Assembly: GCA_903907185.1 (NCBI GenBank)
Contig: CAIVND010000255.1
Span: forward strand, 1 to 10,183
Source: an uncultured Acidimicrobiaceae bacterium
GTDB taxonomy: Bacteria; Actinomycetota; Acidimicrobiia; Acidimicrobiales; Bog-793
Direction of reading: 5' to 3'
DNA length: 10,183 bases
The position numbers and the translations under genes are program-made. This document shows, piece after piece, positions 6,984 to 10,183 of this stretch. The notes below the pieces were generated by a model that searched no databases, was not told where the DNA came from, and worked only from the letters and a program-made list of their open reading frames with translations. Each line of letters starts with the position of its first letter. Position 1 is the first letter of the stretch.

Positions 6984-7180
6984 GATGGATGTACAACCCT
7001 CAAGAGCAATAGGTGTGGCGGGGTGACCAAGGTCAATCAACCTCCAACTTGGCCGAAGAGGGAGACTGACACATCAAGCGACCGAATTGGAGGCCCGTCT
7101 AGGCACTGAGATCGTGGATTCCCAGTCTCTCTAGTGTTATTTCCCAACTGTTCAGCCATATGGGGGTATCTTTAGCAGTA

Positions 7181-8473
7181 ATGGCGCTAAGTCAGGATCT
7201 AATACTCCATCTCTACCGAAGAGCAGGGTTTGGAGCAGAGGCGGCTGAAATTGAGCGCGCTCAGTCAGATGGATGGGCGGCAACCGTCACAAGACTGGTG
7301 CATGCGCTTCACCATCCTGAACGGTACGCGAACGTCATCGCCCCTCCACAGTTTGCTCCGCTGTCGGTCGAAGGACTCTCAACCTCTTCCACGCTTCGCA
7401 GTACCGAGTTCTTGGCGCTCACTAACTGGTGGATCGAGATGATGAGTGCTTCACAGGCACCGCTCCTTGAAAAGCTCGTCCTGTTGTATCACTGCCAGTT
7501 TCCGACTGGCTACTCAAAGGTGAACCGACCAAGTCTGATGTACCAACAAAATCAGCTCTTTCGCCAATCTGGGATGGGTACGTTTACCGATCTCGCACTT
7601 GCCGTCGCGCGTGATCCGTCGATGCTCATCTGGCTCGATTCGCAGAGCAACATCGCGGCCCATCCAAATGAGAACTTTGCGCGTGAGCTGATGGAACGAT
7701 TTGCAATGGGTGTCGGTCACTACAGCGAAGACGATGTCAAAGCCGCCGCACGTTGTTTCACCGGATGGACTCTCAACAACGTCACCGGTGCCTTTTCGTA
7801 CAACATCACGGAGCATGATGTGGGGCAGAAGACGCTTCTTGGTCGATCGGGTCCGCTGACGGGTAGCCAGGCGGTTGAGATCATCTGCAGAACAGAGGCA
7901 TCAGCTCGGTGGGTCGTCTCGCGTTTTTTCAGCTGGCTGGCTTACCCAGTCTCGCCGCGCGGCTCTGAGGTAACCGATCTTCTACCGGTATTTCTTGGTC
8001 ACCGGAAGATGGTTCCACTGATTGAAGCGATACTCAACCATCCTGCCTTCGTCTCCGAGAAAGCCACCACTGGGCTTATTAAACAACCAATCGAATGGGT
8101 TGTTGGCACACTTCGAGCACTCCATCTCTCTCCCGCAGATTTTCCAAGTGGCTACATTGCCAACATTCTCGCTGAGCTCGGTCAGCGACTGTTTGACCCG
8201 CCAACGGTCGGAGGTTGGGGCGATAACACGTATTGGCTCTCATCTGCGACAAGTCTCGTGCAGCTGAAGTTTGCTCAGACGGTCGCGTCGACGACAAAGA
8301 ACCTTGGCGAGATCTCATCTGGATCTGGAAGGAGAAGGCTGCACGACACGGCACGACTTCTTGGTGTTTCCAGCTGGTCGCATGGCACTGCCACGGCACT
8401 GCAGGCCGCGAGTAATACACCGACTCGCTTGCTCACGCTCGCACTGGTCTCGCCCGAATATCTGGCGAACTGA
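7181..8473 (+). CDS. DUF1800 domain protein
   Basis: 430 residues from the ATG at 7181, preferred because MALSQDLILHLYRRAGFGAE is the normal family beginning. The ATG at 7160 adds seven residues and has no ribosome binding site; the GGGGG at 7162-7166 lies rather far (14 bases) from 7181. DUF1800 hallmarks: RRAGFG near residue 14, HPNENFARELMERFAMG at about 161-177 followed by a GHYSEDDV and RCFTGW stretch, a KQPIEWVV segment near 302, and GQRLFDPPTVGGWG at 334-347. The family is of unknown biochemical function and commonly pairs with DUF1501, as here, with an 11-base gap. No signal peptide or membrane helix is visible. In the usual W-H-x-H-F motif this protein reads YHCQF (about 103-107), so the second histidine is glutamine. 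It probably works with the exported partner, but on which substrate is unknown. Confidence 0.93.
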   Translation: MALSQDLILHLYRRAGFGAEAAEIERAQSDGWAATVTRLVHALHHPERYANVIAPPQFAPLSVEGLSTSSTLRSTEFLALTNWWIEMMSASQAPLLEKLVLLYHCQFPTGYSKVNRPSLMYQQNQLFRQSGMGTFTDLALAVARDPSMLIWLDSQSNIAAHPNENFARELMERFAMGVGHYSEDDVKAAARCFTGWTLNNVTGAFSYNITEHDVGQKTLLGRSGPLTGSQAVEIICRTEASARWVVSRFFSWLAYPVSPRGSEVTDLLPVFLGHRKMVPLIEAILNHPAFVSEKATTGLIKQPIEWVVGTLRALHLSPADFPSGYIANILAELGQRLFDPPTVGGWGDNTYWLSSATSLVQLKFAQTVASTTKNLGEISSGSGRRRLHDTARLLGVSSWSHGTATALQAASNTPTRLLTLALVSPEYLAN

Positions 8474-8477
8474 GAGG
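8472..8477 (+). promoter_or_regulatory. Ribosome binding site of the DUF1501 gene
   Basis: GAGAGG overlaps the TGA stop of the DUF1800 gene and lies seven bases before the ATG at 8485, supporting co-translation of the pair from one transcript. Confidence 0.65.
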
Positions 8478-8484
8478 CAAGAAA

Positions 8485-9729
8485 ATGGCCGAACAGATCT
8501 CTCGCAGAACCTTTCTCGGCGGTGCACTCGCGCTTGGTGCGACTGGCATCGTCCAGAGTGCAATCGGTTCAAGTGCCTCAGCCGCCATTGTGCAACCACC
8601 GAACGCGACAACACTTTTGCCAGATACGGGCAAGATCCTTGTGATTGTCACCCTGTATGGCGGACTTGATGGACTCAACACTGTCGTTCCCTACCAAGAC
8701 CCCTCCTACTATTCGATTCGCGGAAATGTCGGGATACCCGCGGCGAACGTGTTGCCGATCGCCGGTGGTATGGGCCTTCATCCTGCACTAACAGGAACCA
8801 AGGCACTCTTCGATGCCGGGGATGTCGCGATCATCCGAGGGGTTGGTTACCCGAATCCGAACTACAGCCACTTCTCTTCGATGGATATCTGGCAGAGCGG
8901 CAGCCCATCAAGGGATGTAACGACCGGTTGGATCGGCAGGTGGCTCGACCACACGGGCAAGAGTCCGCTGCGGGCCCTCTCAGTTGGACCTAATCTGCCC
9001 CTTGCCTTTATCGGACGACACCAGCGCGCCAGCGCAATCACGGCGAGCGCAACGCCCAGCTCGCAGCTTCCTCCAAATGACCCAACTCTTGTGGCCCTCT
9101 ACGAAAGCCTTGAGAGAAAGCGGCGAGGACAGACACCTCTTGAGGTCGATGTTGCTGAATCTGCGACAGACATGCTCAGCGTAAGCAGAATCGTTGCCCA
9201 GGCACTTACCCAATTTCCTTCACCGGCAAAGACATTCGGGTCATCTGCAGGCACTCTTGGCACCCAGCTTGGCGTGGTCGCGCAGCTCATCTCAGCAGGC
9301 CTGCCCACCAAGGTCTACGGAGTTGACCTTGGTGGCTTTGACTCACACTCTGGAGAGATCACCAGCTACTCCCCGCTGCTCGGACAACTCGATGCATCGA
9401 TCTCTGGGTTCTTCAAAGCAATCCAAGGATCGCCGTTGGCCTCCGACGTCATAATGTTTGTCTACACGGAGTTCGGTCGAAGGGTGCACCCCAACGCGAG
9501 CCTCGGAACTGACCATGGATCAGGCAATGTCGCCTTCGTCATCGGAAGCGGGGTCCAGGGTGGTATGTACGGAGACCAGCCGAGTCTCACTCAGCTCGAC
9601 TCGAATGGCAGCCTTCTCGTTACCACTGATTACCGGGCCATCTATTCGACGCTGCTCGACCAAGTCCTTGACATCACGCCCTCCGCAATTCTTCCTACCA
9701 GCCCTGCGCCAATTGGATTTCTCAAATAA
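8485..9729 (+). CDS. DUF1501 domain protein with Tat signal
   Basis: 414 residues, full family length. The N-terminus has SRRTFLGG (6-13) followed by a hydrophobic alanine/glycine stretch and ASA at about 31-33, a twin-arginine signal with a plausible cleavage site; folded export is expected. DUF1501 motifs are intact: GGLDGLNTVVPY (59-70), YPNPNYSHFSSMDIWQ (122-137), GGFDSH (283-288), and EFGRRVHPNASLGTDHG (329-345). The family belongs to the alkaline phosphatase/sulfatase-like fold group, and the conserved Asp and His residues in FDSH and TDHG are candidates for metal binding; a hydrolase activity is plausible but not established. It is translated right behind the DUF1800 gene, and the two should act together. 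The product ends with LPTSPAPIGFLK and has no C-terminal anchor. Confidence 0.94.
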   Translation: MAEQISRRTFLGGALALGATGIVQSAIGSSASAAIVQPPNATTLLPDTGKILVIVTLYGGLDGLNTVVPYQDPSYYSIRGNVGIPAANVLPIAGGMGLHPALTGTKALFDAGDVAIIRGVGYPNPNYSHFSSMDIWQSGSPSRDVTTGWIGRWLDHTGKSPLRALSVGPNLPLAFIGRHQRASAITASATPSSQLPPNDPTLVALYESLERKRRGQTPLEVDVAESATDMLSVSRIVAQALTQFPSPAKTFGSSAGTLGTQLGVVAQLISAGLPTKVYGVDLGGFDSHSGEITSYSPLLGQLDASISGFFKAIQGSPLASDVIMFVYTEFGRRVHPNASLGTDHGSGNVAFVIGSGVQGGMYGDQPSLTQLDSNGSLLVTTDYRAIYSTLLDQVLDITPSAILPTSPAPIGFLK

Positions 9730-9899
9730 GAGCAGACCCAAAAAGGCCCAGAGCAGTGGTCCATCATCTGGAAAGGCATAATGCAGAAATTGTGCGCCTT
9801 AGTTTTCCGGTTTTGTCAAACCACCCGTGCTCGCCCGCGCAATGAACTGAGCATTAGGCACAAGCTATTCATATGCTCGTAGCTGTACATCCTTGGTGA
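9730..9899. other. Intergenic region, nothing clear
   Basis: Between the DUF1501 stop and the oxidoreductase remnant I see no complete gene. A short possible hairpin (CCAGA/TCTGG, 9748-9752 with 9767-9771) has a 14-base loop and no T-run. The upstream part of the decayed gene may be here but is not recognisable in any frame. Confidence 0.4.
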
Positions 9900-10183
9900 A
9901 AGTTTCTGGACTCGATCTTTATTGGTCGTGCTCTACCAAATGGAGACAATTCGTTGCAGGTCCACGGCTCAGAGGGATCGCTCATCACCGGCCCGTTGCG
10001 GTGGGTCGACCGTTTTCAATTTGAAATACGACGCGGAAAGTCCGATCCCCGACACATGAAATGTGCTGCGAACGCCCCACTATTCGACGAGATGCTCGCT
10101 GTTGGTGACGCCTACGAATGAGGCGTCTCTAATCTCCTTGCAACAGGGATGGATGGCCTCACGGGAGCGACAATATTGGAAGC
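9900..10183 (+). pseudogene. Decayed Gfo/Idh/MocA-type oxidoreductase, C-terminal fragment
   Basis: One plus-strand frame reads like the C-terminal half of a Gfo/Idh/MocA dehydrogenase. It has FIGRALPNGDNSLQVHGSEG (9918-9977), then GSLITGPLRW, an FQFEIRRG strand, PLFDEMLAVGDAYE, an in-frame TGA (10119-10121), and directly on in the same frame GVSNLLATGMDGLTGATILEA to the window edge. The LPxGDNxLxVxGSEGSL strand and the TGxDGLxxxxILEA ending are typical of the family's substrate-binding domain and last helix. The frame is also closed upstream by TGA at 9897-9899 and TAG at 9855-9857, and no NAD-binding Rossmann part (GxGxxG) exists upstream. So this is a truncated gene with at least one internal nonsense codon. 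Family members oxidise sugars or inositols with NAD(P). The assignment rests on motif memory over about 94 residues; a stop-codon readthrough or sequencing error would be the alternative for the internal TGA. Confidence 0.6.

Noticed and set aside
9748..9771. Possible terminator hairpin CCAGA/TCTGG after the DUF1501 gene
   Set aside because: Only five base pairs, a 14-base loop and no following T-run.
1..10183. CRISPR array, insertion sequence, tRNA or rRNA genes
   Set aside because: No regularly spaced repeats, transposase-like frames with terminal repeats, or cloverleaf/rRNA signatures were seen on either strand.

Overview
The base composition (roughly mid-50s % GC by eye), a stand-alone PadR gene overlapping a membrane-protein gene, and an actinobacterial-type TPP riboswitch that carries its own ribosome binding site suggest an actinomycetote. 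The acidophilic iron-oxidising Acidimicrobiia (Ferrimicrobium or Acidithrix type) would fit. This placement is an inference from style only; no rRNA or marker gene is present.

Layout from left to right. (1) Minus strand, 1-436: the N-terminal part of an NCS1-family nucleobase/vitamin-precursor permease, cut by the window edge. It is preceded at 441-525 by a clear thiamin pyrophosphate (TPP) riboswitch, so this is very likely a thiamin-precursor uptake gene. (2) A non-coding stretch of about 440 bases, then a large plus-strand exported glycoside hydrolase family 3 enzyme with a PA14 insertion (about 966-3683). (3) A convergent minus-strand gene (3709-4224) for a small four-helix membrane protein, read away from the next unit. 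(4) A plus-strand two-gene unit: a short PadR repressor (4425-4769) behind two tandem TATGT-N3-ACATA dyads, and, overlapping its stop by 4 bases, a 720-residue membrane protein (4766-6928). The latter joins the N-terminal module of PadR-partner membrane proteins to a di-heme cytochrome b core. (5) A plus-strand DUF1800/DUF1501 pair (7181-8473 and 8485-9729), the second with a Tat signal. (6) At the right edge, 9900-10183, a decayed fragment of a Gfo/Idh/MocA-type oxidoreductase with stop codons in its reading frame.

The most unusual item is unit 4. A PadR repressor is translationally coupled to a fusion between its normal type of membrane partner and a cytochrome b. All four heme-ligand histidines are present with b6-like spacing, but the quinol-oxidation PEWY motif is not recognisable and a polar region of about 200 residues sits between the helices corresponding to E and F. 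No Rieske or cytochrome c gene is nearby. It may be a stand-alone regulated redox protein rather than part of a standard bc complex. The other units (TPP-controlled permease, GH3, DUF1800/DUF1501) appear to be independent transcription units.
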